Notes: generated from the letters alone by a model not told the origin. 50,564 nt of DNA from an uncultured Clostridia bacterium (GCA_947166705.1 CAMVFE010000015.1:1-50564); one strand, 5' to 3'; positions 26,341 through 35,528 are shown, numbered from the stretch's first letter. Numbers and translations: made by a program.

Positions 26341-27546
26341 TTATTCCTTCGCCTGGGTCAGGGTCGCCCAGTCCAGATTGTCCCAGTCCGGTTCCGCCGG
26401 CGCGGCCGCGTTGTCCGCCCAGTAGAAGCCCAGGTTGGTCATGATGTTGGTCCATTCCTTGTTGTGGGCGGAGGTGTATTCCGCGTAGGTCAGATCCGTT
26501 CCCTCGACCTTGCTCAGCGCAAAGTTCGGCAGGGTGTAGATCGCGGGCGTCTCATCGTACACGGCCGCCGCGGCGTCCGCGTTGCAGGGATAGCTGTCGA
26601 ATTCCTCCGACCAGGCCGCCTGCGTCTCGGCGGAGCCGAACCACTCCGCGAAGGCTTCAACCGCCTTGGTCTGATCCTCGGTCCGGCCTTCCCGGTCCAG
26701 GATGCCCAGGTATTCTGCGATGTAGTAGGTTCCGTCGTCGATCTCGACCAGCGCCCAGTTCTCGGGGGTCAGGGTGCCGTGCAGCGCGGTCTCGATGCCG
26801 GCTTCCTCAGCCGCCTCGATATTGCCGTACAGGGAGGAGGAGTAGAAGGTGGATACCTGCACGTCGCCGCGGATCAGGGGCTCCAGCCCGTAGCTGTCGC
26901 CGGTGAAGTTGCCGTTGGCGCAGTAGTTCCACAGGGTCTTCCAGCCTTCAACGCTGATGCCGCCCGCGGGGGAAGCCGGATCCACGAAGGGATACAGCAT
27001 GGCGTTGTTGATGTTGGTGTTGGTCGTGCCGCCGACCTTGCCCTGGCGGTACCACTTGTATCCGGAGTTCACGATGTCCGCCCAGTGGGCAAAATGCAGG
27101 GCTTCGCCCTTGGTGCCCAGGTCGTCGTTCCGGTAGAGCATCAGGACGTTCTGAACCACGATGCCGTAGGCTTTGCCGTCAAACTTGAAATCGCCGACCT
27201 TGTCCGCCCAGGTGGGGGTCCAGTCCGCAATCTTCAGGTTGGCGTACTCGCCCTTGATCAGCTGGCTCCAGCGGGTCTCGTTCAGGCCGAAGATCAGGTC
27301 TCCGTCCTTGTTCTCGTCCGCGGCCTGCACGGCGGCGGTGTCGCCGGAGATGACGGTGTTGTCATCGATGGAGATGCTGAAGCCGGCCTTCTTCGCCTCG
27401 TCGATCAGCCAGGTGGTCCGCTCCGGGGAATTGGAGTTGGAATAGATCCGGATCGTGTAGCCGGAATAGTCCTCAGCGGAGGCGCCGAACGCGCACAGGC
27501 TGAGCACCATCGCCAGGGCCAGCGCAAGGGAAATCAATTTTTTCAT
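26341..27546 (-). CDS. ABC transporter substrate-binding protein (iron/thiamine-type family)
   Basis: A 401-residue exported binding protein with a signal peptide cleaved after AFGASA. The N-terminal lobe (YTIRIYSNSNSPERTTWL) and the GKAYGIVVQNVLMLYRNDDL segment fit the family of bacterial extracellular solute-binding proteins that work with fused permeases (iron(III), thiamine, putrescine, phosphonate). The ligand cannot be read from sequence. It lacks a lipobox Cys, so retention at the surface is not explained unless the signal peptide is uncleaved. It is first in the importer operon with its own promoter. AAGGAG precedes the ATG. Confidence 0.88.
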   Translation of the reverse strand: MKKLISLALALAMVLSLCAFGASAEDYSGYTIRIYSNSNSPERTTWLIDEAKKAGFSISIDDNTVISGDTAAVQAADENKDGDLIFGLNETRWSQLIKGEYANLKIADWTPTWADKVGDFKFDGKAYGIVVQNVLMLYRNDDLGTKGEALHFAHWADIVNSGYKWYRQGKVGGTTNTNINNAMLYPFVDPASPAGGISVEGWKTLWNYCANGNFTGDSYGLEPLIRGDVQVSTFYSSSLYGNIEAAEEAGIETALHGTLTPENWALVEIDDGTYYIAEYLGILDREGRTEDQTKAVEAFAEWFGSAETQAAWSEEFDSYPCNADAAAAVYDETPAIYTLPNFALSKVEGTDLTYAEYTSAHNKEWTNIMTNLGFYWADNAAAPAEPDWDNLDWATLTQAKE

Positions 27547-27596
27547 GCCTAAGACTCCTTTTTTGTTTTTTTCGGCTTTCGCCGTTGCTGCGTAAT

Positions 27597-27624
27597 ATTA
27601 TAGCCGTTTTTCGGAGAAATGCAA
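27597..27624 (-). promoter_or_regulatory. Promoter of the ABC importer operon
   Basis: TTGCAT (27624-27619), 16 bases and consensus TATAAT (27602-27597) on the minus strand. A small hairpin, CGGC-GAAA-GCCG, lies close to the RNA 5' end. Confidence 0.7.
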
Positions 27625-27657
27625 CCATTTATTACAAATTAGGGGCCTGCAAAGCGG

Positions 27658-27706
27658 AAAAAAACGCGGCGTGATGCCGGAAAAGCATGCCCTCCCGCCG
27701 GCCGCG
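27658..27706 (-). terminator. Probable terminator of the deacetylase gene
   Basis: On the minus strand CGCGGC (27706-27701) pairs with GCCGCG (27670-27665) across a 30-base loop and is followed by seven T (27664-27658). The large loop lowers confidence. Confidence 0.55.
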
Positions 27707-27737
27707 AAACCCGCGGATAATCAGATGCGGCGGCGGT

Positions 27738-29093
27738 TTATGTATCCTCCCGCTTGCTCGTATCCCCGTCCACGCAGCGGTAATACACCGTGTCCGGCTG
27801 CAGCTTCACCCCGTCCTTGGCAAAGAGCTCGTCCACCGTCAGCAGCATGTAGCCCTGCTCCTCCAGGTAGCGCACCATCTGCCGGGCGCTCTCCGGCGTG
27901 TTTTCCTTGATATCGTGGCAGAGGATGATATCCCCGTCCTGAATCGCCCGGCGCACCTTGCTCATGACCTGCGCGGTGCTCCGGCCCCGCCAGTCGTAGG
28001 TGTCCAGGCTCCACTGGATATAGGACCAGCCGACCTTCGCCCGGATCATCTGGGGATACCGGCCGCCCGGCACCCGGTCGTACCGGACGGGAATGCCGAT
28101 GGCCTGGATCATCGCCTGGTTGACCTTTCCCGGCATGTCCCGCAGCGCCGCGCCGCTGGACTTGGCCACATTTCCGTGGTGCCAGTTGTGGGCCGCGACG
28201 GCATGGCCCTCGTCGTGCTCCCGCTGGACCTGGTACGCGAATTCCCCGATCCGGTTTCCGATGACGAAGAAGGTCGCCGTCGCCCCGGTTTCCATCAGGC
28301 TGTTGAGCACCTTCGTCGTGTTCGTGGAGACGGGGCCGTCGTCGAAGGTCAGCGCGCAGGTATGGTAGTAGCTCAGATTGTCCGTCTCCAGGTACGCGTG
28401 TTCCGTCATCAGGTCCCGGATCTCGGGATAAAAGAGCGTGACGGACATCAGCGTCTTCTTTCCTTCATAGAGGAGCTCCGCCGGATAATGCAGCACGAGG
28501 CTCATGCCGTGGAGCGTAAACTCCGCCTGCTCCAGCGCCTCCCGGGCGCACAGCGCCCCGAGCGCCTCCGGATCCGGCTCCGTGTCCGGCCAGTAAGCGC
28601 GCAGCCCCTCCCGGACCCGCTCCGCCAGAAAATCCCAGGTGGCGTCGTCGCTGTCGAAAATATCCGTCAGCAGAACCCTTTCCCCCGTGCTCATATCGTA
28701 GGTCCGGGTCGTGAACGCCTGGTCCGTCAGCTTCCGGTGGTACTGGGTCCTGGCCTGCACCAGAAAGCTGAGCCAGCTGTGCCCGGTGCGGCTGTAGCGG
28801 ATTTCCACGTCGAGCCGGCTGCTGCGGGACGTGGCGTTGCCGGCGGCGGGAAGGTCCTGCCCCAGCTCCTCCGCCCAGGCCCGCGCGATTCCGTTGATCT
28901 CCTCCGTCACCGGCTCCAGCGCCGTTTCCGCCTGCCAGAGGCGGACGACGGAACCGTTGGCGTTCTTCTGATCCGTATAGGTGTTCTGAACCTGATGCAG
29001 CGGGGAAATGGACTCCCCCAGGGCGCCGGACAGGCAGAAAAGAAGCCCGAGGAGCAAAGCCGCGCCCAGCCCTTTCCGGATTGCCTTCGTCAT
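27738..29093 (-). CDS. Polysaccharide/peptidoglycan deacetylase, PdaC-like
   Basis: A 451-residue exported CE4 esterase. After a signal peptide comes a DUF4163/DUF3298-like region (about 30-245), the architecture of Bacillus PdaC, which deacetylates peptidoglycan. The NodB domain (about 250-435) has its motifs: TFDDGP (catalytic Asp and metal Asp), HNWHHGN (metal His pair), RVPGGRYP, DTYDWRG and ILCHDI (catalytic His). Deacetylation raises lysozyme resistance. The ATG at 29093 is the start of the signal peptide. It diverges from the symporter gene, with both promoters in the 236-base gap. Confidence 0.92.
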   Translation of the reverse strand: MTKAIRKGLGAALLLGLLFCLSGALGESISPLHQVQNTYTDQKNANGSVVRLWQAETALEPVTEEINGIARAWAEELGQDLPAAGNATSRSSRLDVEIRYSRTGHSWLSFLVQARTQYHRKLTDQAFTTRTYDMSTGERVLLTDIFDSDDATWDFLAERVREGLRAYWPDTEPDPEALGALCAREALEQAEFTLHGMSLVLHYPAELLYEGKKTLMSVTLFYPEIRDLMTEHAYLETDNLSYYHTCALTFDDGPVSTNTTKVLNSLMETGATATFFVIGNRIGEFAYQVQREHDEGHAVAAHNWHHGNVAKSSGAALRDMPGKVNQAMIQAIGIPVRYDRVPGGRYPQMIRAKVGWSYIQWSLDTYDWRGRSTAQVMSKVRRAIQDGDIILCHDIKENTPESARQMVRYLEEQGYMLLTVDELFAKDGVKLQPDTVYYRCVDGDTSKREDT

Positions 29094-29213
29094 CCTGTTC
29101 CCCGCCTTTCCTTTCTGATAAGCCGCGTCCATCCTATCACAGGCCGCCCCGTTTCGCAACTTCTTCCGCGTCCCCGCCGCCGGATAAAAAACCGAAAGAG
29201 TACAATTTTCCCC

Positions 29214-29242
29214 TTGCCCCGCGGAAGGGAGAAGCGTAAAAT
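29214..29242 (+). promoter_or_regulatory. Promoter of the sodium:solute symporter gene
   Basis: TTGCCC (29214-29219), 17 bases and TAAAAT (29237-29242). The large inverted repeat begins about 7 bases after the predicted start of transcription. Confidence 0.65.
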
Positions 29243-29255
29243 ATCCCCCGAAGCC

Positions 29256-29297
29256 GCTTTCACGCTTTTAGGCATAAAAGCTTAAAAGCGTGAAAGC
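29256..29297 (+). promoter_or_regulatory. 15-bp perfect inverted repeat in the symporter leader
   Basis: GCTTTCACGCTTTTA (29256-29270) and its exact complement (29283-29297) enclose 12 bases. A second, shorter hairpin, GCTTTTA-GGCA-TAAAAGC (29264-29281), uses part of the left arm, so two folds compete. No T run follows, so it is not a plain terminator. It could be an operator at the start of transcription or an RNA switch before the ribosome binding site (AAGGGAG near 29313). Confidence 0.75.
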
Positions 29298-29329
29298 ATC
29301 CAATTTCATCGATAAGGGAGCGATAGGGT

Positions 29330-30898
29330 ATGCTGCTGAAAGTTTTGCTGCTGGTTGCCTTCTTCGGCGTCATGATCGCCATCGGGTTCCTGACCCGGAA
29401 AAACGCGACGGATGTGAACGGTTTCGTCCTGGGCGGACGCAGCGTCGGCCCCTGGCTGACGGCCTTCGCCTACGGCACCAGCTATTTTTCCGCGGTCATC
29501 TTCGTCGGCTACGCCGGCCAGTTCGGCTGGAAATTCGGCATCTCCTCCACCTGGGTGGGCATCGGGAACGCGTTTCTGGGCTCCCTGCTGGCCTGGGTGG
29601 TGCTGGGAAGGCGCACCCGCATCATGACCCAGCATCTGCACAGCGCCACGATGCCGGACTTCTTTGCCCGCCGCTTCGGGTCGGAATCCCTGAAGATCGT
29701 GGCCTCCGTCGTCATCTTCATCTTCCTGATCCCGTACACCGCCTCGCTGTACAACGGCCTGAGCCGGCTTTTTGAAATGGCCTTCGGTATCCCGTACTTC
29801 TGGTGCGTGCTGGTGATGTCCGTGCTCACCGCGGTCTACGTCATCGTCGGAGGCTACATGGCCACCGCGGTCAACGATTTCATCCAGGGCCTGATCATGC
29901 TGGTGGGCATCGTCGCGGTCATCGCCGCGGTGCTCGGCAAAAACGGCGGCTTTATCGGCTCGCTGAACGGGCTTGCTGCGGTGACGGACGGCCGGGTTTC
30001 CTCCGTCCCGGGCATCTTCGCTTCCTTCTTCGGTCCGGATCCGCTGAGCCTGCTGGGCGTCGTGATCCTGACCTCCCTGGGAACCTGGGGCCTGCCCCAG
30101 ATGGTCGGAAAGTTCTACGCCATCAAGAGCGAGGGCGATATCCATAAGGGCACGGTCATCTCCACCGCCTTCGCCGTCGTCGTCGCCGGCGGCTGCTACT
30201 TCCTCGGCGGTTTCGGCCGGCTGTTCTCCGATATTATCGGCGTCACGGAAACCGGCGCCCCCGTGGGCGGCTTCGACGCGGTCATTCCCGCCATGCTTTC
30301 GGGGCTTCCGGACCTTCTGATCGCCATCGTCATCATCCTCGTCCTCTCCGCGTCGATGAGCACCCTCAGCTCCCTGGTGCTGACCTCGTCCTCGACGGTC
30401 ACCCTGGATCTTCTGAAGGGGCACGTCATCCGGAAGATGGATGAAAAGAAGCAGCTGCTGATCATGCGGATTCTGATCGTGATCTTTATCGCCGTCTCCG
30501 CGCTGATCGCCATCGTGCAGGTCTCCTCCCCCGTCGCCTTTATCGCCCAGGCCATGGGCGTCAGCTGGGGCGCGATGGCGGGCGCCTTCCTTGCTCCCTT
30601 CCTCTGCGGGCTGTACTGGAAGGGCACGACCCGGGCCGCCTGCTGGATCAACATTCTCTTCTCCTGCGTCTTTATGACCGTCGACATGCTGAGCAACCTG
30701 GGGGTGCTGAAGGTCAGCCTGGGCCTGCTCCAGAGCCCGATCAACGCCGGCGCCTTCTGCATGCTGCTGGGGCTGGTGATGGTTCCCCTGATCTCCCTGG
30801 TCACGCCGAGGCCTGATCGGGAGATCGTGGACAACGCCTTCTCCTGCTATGAAAAGAAGGTGCTGGTCCGTCAGACCAGCGCCCTGGAGGACGAGTAA
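29330..30898 (+). CDS. Sodium:solute symporter (SSS family)
   Basis: A 522-residue membrane transporter with about 13 transmembrane helices that couples Na+ entry to uptake of a solute. Typical SSS features are GFLTRKNATDVNGFVLGGRS near the start, the TSYFSAVIFVGYAGQFGW helix and the SASMSTLSSLVLTSSS segment of the sodium site. The family includes proline, pantothenate, sialic acid and sugar carriers; the substrate here cannot be assigned. It is a single-gene unit with its own promoter, a structured leader and a terminator. Confidence 0.93.
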   Translation: MLLKVLLLVAFFGVMIAIGFLTRKNATDVNGFVLGGRSVGPWLTAFAYGTSYFSAVIFVGYAGQFGWKFGISSTWVGIGNAFLGSLLAWVVLGRRTRIMTQHLHSATMPDFFARRFGSESLKIVASVVIFIFLIPYTASLYNGLSRLFEMAFGIPYFWCVLVMSVLTAVYVIVGGYMATAVNDFIQGLIMLVGIVAVIAAVLGKNGGFIGSLNGLAAVTDGRVSSVPGIFASFFGPDPLSLLGVVILTSLGTWGLPQMVGKFYAIKSEGDIHKGTVISTAFAVVVAGGCYFLGGFGRLFSDIIGVTETGAPVGGFDAVIPAMLSGLPDLLIAIVIILVLSASMSTLSSLVLTSSSTVTLDLLKGHVIRKMDEKKQLLIMRILIVIFIAVSALIAIVQVSSPVAFIAQAMGVSWGAMAGAFLAPFLCGLYWKGTTRAACWINILFSCVFMTVDMLSNLGVLKVSLGLLQSPINAGAFCMLLGLVMVPLISLVTPRPDREIVDNAFSCYEKKVLVRQTSALEDE

Positions 30899-30931
30899 TC
30901 CGCGGGATTCGGATTTCCTGCCATCAGAAAA

Positions 30932-30958
30932 GGGAACGGTTCGCCGTTCCCTTTTTTT
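30932..30958 (+). terminator. Terminator of the symporter gene
   Basis: GGGAACGG-TTCG-CCGTTCCC followed by seven T. Four A on the other side let it also act on the convergent ABC exporter operon. Confidence 0.92.
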
Positions 30959-30992
30959 GCTGCGTTGAAAACGCCGGCGCCGGAGGCCCGGG

Positions 30993-32867
30993 TCAGGTCA
31001 GCTGGAGGTCATAGAGCTTGCGGTAGATGCCGCCAAGCCTCAGCAGCTCCTGATGGGTTCCGCTCTCCCGGATCCGGCCGTGATGCATGACCAGGATCCG
31101 GTCGCAGTGCTGGATGGTGGACAGCCGGTGGGCCACCATGATGCTGGTGCGTCCCTTCATCAGCCTGGCCACGGCCTCCTGAATCCACTGCTCCGTCTCC
31201 GTGTCGATGCTGGCGGTCGCCTCGTCCAGGATCAGGATCGCCGGGTCGTAGGCCAGCGTGCGGGCGAAGGACAAAAGCTGCCTCTCCCCCGCGGAGTAGG
31301 TCGCGCCGCGCTCGGTGACGCGTGAGGCGTATCCGTCCGGCAGCCGCTCGATGAACCGGGCAGCGTTCACCTCCCGCGCCGCCTCCCGCACGGCCTCGTC
31401 CGGGATGGAATCGTCCCGCAGGCGGATATTGGAGGCGATATCCCCGGTGAAGAGGAACACGTCCTGCTGCACCTGGCCCACCGCGCGCCGGATCTGCTCC
31501 CGGCTCAGGTGCCGGATATCCACCCCGTCCAGCAGGATGGCGCCCTTCTGGATGTCGTAATAGCGGCCGATCAGGTTCAGGATGGAGCTCTTTCCTGCGC
31601 CGGTCGCCCCGACGAAGGCCACGGACTGTCCCGGCTCGATGATGAAGCTGACGTCCTTCAGCACCCAGTCCTCCTCCCGGCCGGTATAGGAAAACCAGAC
31701 ATGGTCAAAGGTGATCCGCCCCCGCACCTCCGGGAGCCTCACCGGCTCCTCATCCTCCTGAATCAGGGGCTTTGTGTCCAGCAGGGTGAAGATCTTCTCG
31801 GCCGCGGAAAGGGCGCTCTGCAGCACGGTGAACTGCTCCGCGAGCTCCTGGATCGGCTCAAAGAAGGAATTGATGTACTGCAGGAAGATGTACAGCGTCC
31901 CCAGGGTGATGCTCCCCTTCAGCACCGAATCCCCGCCGGCCGCCATGATGATCATCAGCGCCGCGACGCTGAGCAGGTAGATCACCGGCCTGAAGACGGC
32001 GAAAACCAGGGTCTCCCGGAAGCCCGCGCGGTAAAGGCTCCGGTTCCGCTCCCCGAACTCCTCCCGCTTCCGCTCCTCCCGGCCGAAGAGCTGGATGATC
32101 TTCATGCCGGAAAGGTGCTCGCTCAGGAAGGTGTTCAGGGCGGTCAGGCGGGTGCGGGTCAGCCGGTAGGCCTTCCGGCTGATCATCCGGAACAGCAGCG
32201 TCAGCGCCGCGACCGCCGGCAGCAGCAGGAAGCTGTACAGCGCCATGCGGGCGTTCAGGTTCAGCATGATCGCTGCCAGGCCGATCATCCGGATCAGATT
32301 CCGGAACAGCTTCACCAGGATGTTGGTGAACACCTCGTTGATCGCTTCCACGTCGTTGGTCAGCCGGGTCACGATTTTCCCGACAGGCGTCGTATCGAAG
32401 AAGCGCATGGTCAGCGATTCCACATGCGTGAACAGCTCGTTGCGCAGGTCGTAGATGATATCCTGGCCCATCTGCTGCAGCATCAGCATCTGCCTGCGGT
32501 TGCAAAAAAAGATCAGAAGCAGCGCCGCCAGATACAGCCCGGCGGTCCGCAGCACGCCCTGAAAGCGCTCCTCCGCCCTTTCCCCGGCTTCCCAGTGCTC
32601 CCGGCCCTCCTCCTGAAGGATTTCGCTCTTTTCTCCCGTGATATAGCGGTCGATGGCGTTTCCGATCAGGATGGGGCGGATCAGCTCCAGCCCGGTCAGC
32701 GCCATCACCAGCGCCAGGCAGCAGGCGAAGGTTTTCCGGTGGGGCTTCATCCGGGACAGAAGCCGCAGCAGCGCGTTCCCCTCGTAGCGGATGTCCTCCC
32801 GTTCTTCCTCCTGGGGGCGGAAAAGGCCGCGGAGCTTCGTCCGCAGCGATTCGCGTCGTTCTTTCAT
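30993..32867 (-). CDS. Heterodimeric ABC exporter, TM288/BmrD-like subunit
   Basis: A 624-residue half-transporter: a charged N-terminal extension, six transmembrane helices (about 45-340) and a nucleotide-binding domain (about 375-620). Walker A is GATGAGKS and Walker B ILILDEATASID keeps the catalytic Glu. The signature is YSAGE instead of LSGGQ. This is the expected asymmetry of heterodimeric exporters, where one ATP site is degenerate. It overlaps its partner gene by 4 bases (ATGA). Such pairs export drugs, peptides or lipids. An insertion of about 25 acidic residues lies between helices 1 and 2 (about 80-105). Confidence 0.93.
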   Translation of the reverse strand: MKERRESLRTKLRGLFRPQEEEREDIRYEGNALLRLLSRMKPHRKTFACCLALVMALTGLELIRPILIGNAIDRYITGEKSEILQEEGREHWEAGERAEERFQGVLRTAGLYLAALLLIFFCNRRQMLMLQQMGQDIIYDLRNELFTHVESLTMRFFDTTPVGKIVTRLTNDVEAINEVFTNILVKLFRNLIRMIGLAAIMLNLNARMALYSFLLLPAVAALTLLFRMISRKAYRLTRTRLTALNTFLSEHLSGMKIIQLFGREERKREEFGERNRSLYRAGFRETLVFAVFRPVIYLLSVAALMIIMAAGGDSVLKGSITLGTLYIFLQYINSFFEPIQELAEQFTVLQSALSAAEKIFTLLDTKPLIQEDEEPVRLPEVRGRITFDHVWFSYTGREEDWVLKDVSFIIEPGQSVAFVGATGAGKSSILNLIGRYYDIQKGAILLDGVDIRHLSREQIRRAVGQVQQDVFLFTGDIASNIRLRDDSIPDEAVREAAREVNAARFIERLPDGYASRVTERGATYSAGERQLLSFARTLAYDPAILILDEATASIDTETEQWIQEAVARLMKGRTSIMVAHRLSTIQHCDRILVMHHGRIRESGTHQELLRLGGIYRKLYDLQLT

Positions 32868-34663
32868 GCCCGCGCGCCCCCTTCCTCCGCCGGCCGGCCT
32901 TCCTCGGGCGGATGTTCCTCCCGCAGCTGCTTCTCCAGCATCTGGCGGTTGTACAGGGACCGGTACAGCCCGCCGGCCGCCAGCAGCTCCGCATGGGTGC
33001 CGTATTCCGCCTGCCGTCCGTCGTCCAGCACCAGGATATGGTCCGCGTGCTGAATCGTGGAAATCCGGTGGGCCACGATGAGGGTGGTCTTTCCCCGGCG
33101 GATCTCCCTCAGCCGGGCCAGGATCCGCTCCTCCGTATCCGTATCCACCGCGGAGAGCGCGTCGTCCAGGATCAGGATCGGCGCGTCCTTCATCAGCGCC
33201 CGGGCGATGGCGATCCTCTGCTTCTGCCCGCCGGAGACCGTGACGCCCCGTTCTCCCAGCCGGGTCCCGTATCCGTCCCTGAATTCCAGGATATTGTCAT
33301 GCACATCCGCGCAGGCCGCGGCCTCCTCAATCTCCTGCGGGGAGGCGGCGTCAACGCCGAAGGCGATATTGCCGGCAACCGTATCGCTGAAGAGGAAGGA
33401 ATCCTGCGGCACGCAGGCCAGGTCCCTGTGCAGCACGTCCAGCGGAATCTCCCGCACCGGGCGCCCGTCCAGCCGGATCATCTCCGGCCGTTCCGTATCC
33501 CACAGCCGGGCGATCAGATTCATCAGCGTGGTCTTCCCGCTGCCCGTCCTGCCGATCACCGCCAGGGTTTCCCCGGCGTTCACGCCCACGGAAATATCCT
33601 CCAGCGCGTTCTCCGCCGCCCCGGGGTAGCGGAAGGAAAGGTGGTCGATCATGATCCGCCCCTCCAGGGCCCGGATCGCGGGATCCCCCTCCTCCCGGAT
33701 GTCCGGCTTCTCGTCCAGGATGTCCTGAATCCTGCGCAGGGAGGCCATCCCCTGGCTCATGCTGGAAACGCTCTCCCCCACGGCGATCATGGGCCAGACC
33801 AGCATGGTCACATAGCTGTTGAAGGCCACGAACTGGCCCAGGGTAATCTCCCCCCGGATAGCCATTCTTCCGCCGAAGAGCAGCGTCAGCAGCAGCGAGA
33901 ACCCGATGATCAGGTCCAGCGCCGGCAGCACCGCGGCGGTCAGCCTCGCGACATGCATGTTCTTTTCCCGGCTGTTCCCGTTCGCCCGGGCGAACGCCTG
34001 CAGCTCCTTCCGCTCCTGCACGAAGGCCTTGATGACGCGGATGCCGCTGACAGCCTCCTGGGCTTCGTCCGTCAGCCGGGAAAAGGCTTCCTGCCTGGCC
34101 AGGAAGCGCCTGTGCATCGTCTTCCCGAACCAGATATCCCCGAAGATAATGATGATCAGCGGGGCCACCGCGATCAGCGTCAGCCGGGGGCTGACGAACA
34201 GTATCATGTTCCGCAGCACCAGCACCAGCATCACGGTGGCGTCAAATGCGGTGATCACCGTTCCGCCCATCAGGCCCCGGACCGCAGTCAGGTCGTTGGT
34301 GAAATGGGACATGAGGTCCCCGGTTTTATGGTCGTTGTAGTAAGACATGGAAAGGGTTTCCAGATGCGCGAACAGGTCCGCGCGCAGGTTCTTCTCGATG
34401 TTCCGCGCGGCGCCGAAGAGCGTCACCCGCCAGAGGAAACGGCCGAAGGCGATGACCGCGCCCATCGCAAGCAGCCGCCAGACGATCCCCGCGATCCCGG
34501 CCCGGTCCAGCGCCGAAGCGGCCAACCCGTCGGTCAGCTCCGCCGTCAGCCGCGGAATCCGCGCGTTGATCTCATCCACCGCGAAGAGCGCGGCGATGCC
34601 CAGCGCGTAGCACCACCAGTATCCCGCCGCGTGTCCGAGGGCGAGCCGGATTGCTTTTCTCAT
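32864..34663 (-). CDS. Heterodimeric ABC exporter, TM287/BmrC-like subunit
   Basis: A 599-residue half-transporter with six transmembrane helices and a nucleotide-binding domain. Walker A is GRTGSGKT and the signature VSGGQKQR is canonical, but Walker B reads ILILDDALSAVD, with Asp in place of the catalytic Glu. Together with the partner's YSAGE signature this builds one degenerate and one active ATP site. The ATG at 34663 has GGAG 9 bases before it and starts just ahead of the first helix. It follows the sigma-like gene by 150 bases on the same strand, with no clear terminator between, so co-transcription is possible. Confidence 0.93.
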   Translation of the reverse strand: MRKAIRLALGHAAGYWWCYALGIAALFAVDEINARIPRLTAELTDGLAASALDRAGIAGIVWRLLAMGAVIAFGRFLWRVTLFGAARNIEKNLRADLFAHLETLSMSYYNDHKTGDLMSHFTNDLTAVRGLMGGTVITAFDATVMLVLVLRNMILFVSPRLTLIAVAPLIIIIFGDIWFGKTMHRRFLARQEAFSRLTDEAQEAVSGIRVIKAFVQERKELQAFARANGNSREKNMHVARLTAAVLPALDLIIGFSLLLTLLFGGRMAIRGEITLGQFVAFNSYVTMLVWPMIAVGESVSSMSQGMASLRRIQDILDEKPDIREEGDPAIRALEGRIMIDHLSFRYPGAAENALEDISVGVNAGETLAVIGRTGSGKTTLMNLIARLWDTERPEMIRLDGRPVREIPLDVLHRDLACVPQDSFLFSDTVAGNIAFGVDAASPQEIEEAAACADVHDNILEFRDGYGTRLGERGVTVSGGQKQRIAIARALMKDAPILILDDALSAVDTDTEERILARLREIRRGKTTLIVAHRISTIQHADHILVLDDGRQAEYGTHAELLAAGGLYRSLYNRQMLEKQLREEHPPEEGRPAEEGGARA

Positions 34664-34813
34664 GCTTCTGACTCCATGCCAGGCCCCGGACGGATCCCGC
34701 AAAAAAGCGCATCCCGGGCGTCTTTTCCCGCCGCAGGGCGGAGCCCGCCGGCGGATGTCGGTCATTATACCCGCTGCGGCACGGAAAAGCAATGCTTCCG
34801 GCGCGCAGCCGCG

Positions 34814-35359
34814 CTACCGGGAGGAAATCCCCGCGCTGCAGACCGGACCGACATAGCCCTGCATGGGGCACTCCTCCCGCAGGATGCGGTCCACCTCCTC
34901 CAGCCCTCTCCGGTCCAGCTCCCGGATCCGGTGCGGCGTGTAGCCCTCCCGGTCCGCCAGCTGCTTCACGGACAGGCCGTTGAGGTATCTCTCCGTCAGC
35001 ACCAGCTGGGCCATCGGGGGCCCGACCCGCTCCAGCACGCGCCAGATTTCGCCGCGGATATTGTAGAGATGGTCCACCTCCCGGTCGATCTCCGACTCCA
35101 GGTCAATCAGCCGAACCACCGCCCCGGAGCGGTCGTCCCGCGGGCCGGACCCGGGCGGCGAAAGCGGATCTCCCGTGGTCCTGAGCGCCAGGTCCTTCAG
35201 CCTTCGCTGAAACTGCAGCATCCGCTCGATCCGCTCATTCTGCCGGATATAACGCTCCAGATAAGCCCTGGCCCTCTCCCGGGCGGCCCTTTCCGCCCCG
35301 CACCGCTCCTCCTCGCTTTCCATCCTCGGAGGCTCCTCCCTCCTGACTGCCTCGCTCAT
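34814..35359 (-). CDS. Sigma-70 region 4-like/phage-type transcription regulator (DUF1492/ArpU-like)
   Basis: A 181-residue acidic and arginine-rich protein. The N-terminal half is a coiled coil (ERYIRQNERIERMLQFQRRL). The C-terminal half (about 105-170) ends in a helix-turn-helix resembling sigma region 4: QLVLTERYLNGLSVKQLADR followed by RIRELDRRGLEEVD. Proteins of this type are late-gene regulators of phages and integrative elements in Firmicutes. The ATG at 35359 has AAAGGAG 10 bases before it. A consensus promoter and an inverted repeat lie upstream, facing the XRE gene. It may control itself or the ABC exporter behind it. Confidence 0.75.
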   Translation of the reverse strand: MSEAVRREEPPRMESEEERCGAERAARERARAYLERYIRQNERIERMLQFQRRLKDLALRTTGDPLSPPGSGPRDDRSGAVVRLIDLESEIDREVDHLYNIRGEIWRVLERVGPPMAQLVLTERYLNGLSVKQLADREGYTPHRIRELDRRGLEEVDRILREECPMQGYVGPVCSAGISSR

Positions 35360-35385
35360 GAGCCGAATGCTCCTTTCAGATTCGC

Positions 35386-35404
35386 AGCACAATATTTTTG
35401 TGCT
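35386..35404. promoter_or_regulatory. Inverted repeat in the 5' region of the sigma-like gene
   Basis: AGCACAA-TATTT-TTGTGCT, perfect 7-bp arms, just downstream of the predicted transcription start. The same GCACAA half-site occurs at the -10 region of the divergent XRE gene (35524-35529), so one regulator may bind both. Confidence 0.6.
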
Positions 35405-35413
35405 TTCGTGGGC

Positions 35414-35443
35414 ATTATAGCGGTGCGGAGCCTCGCTTGTCAA
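35414..35443 (-). promoter_or_regulatory. Consensus promoter of the sigma-like gene
   Basis: TTGACA (35443-35438), 18 bases and TATAAT (35419-35414) on the minus strand. Such a strong promoter needs repression to be off, which fits a repressor gene facing it. Confidence 0.9.
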
Positions 35444-35492
35444 GATCATTTTTTAATTTTTTAAAGTTCTTTCAGCATAACATATCTTTTTC

Positions 35493-35528
35493 TTGTCATT
35501 TTTTCTTTTCTGTGCTATGATGTGCACA
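35493..35528 (+). promoter_or_regulatory. Promoter of the XRE-ImmA operon with palindrome
   Basis: TTGTCA (35493-35498), 17 bases and TATGAT (35516-35521). The palindrome TGTGCACA (35521-35528) covers the region of the transcription start and suggests autoregulation. Confidence 0.8.
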
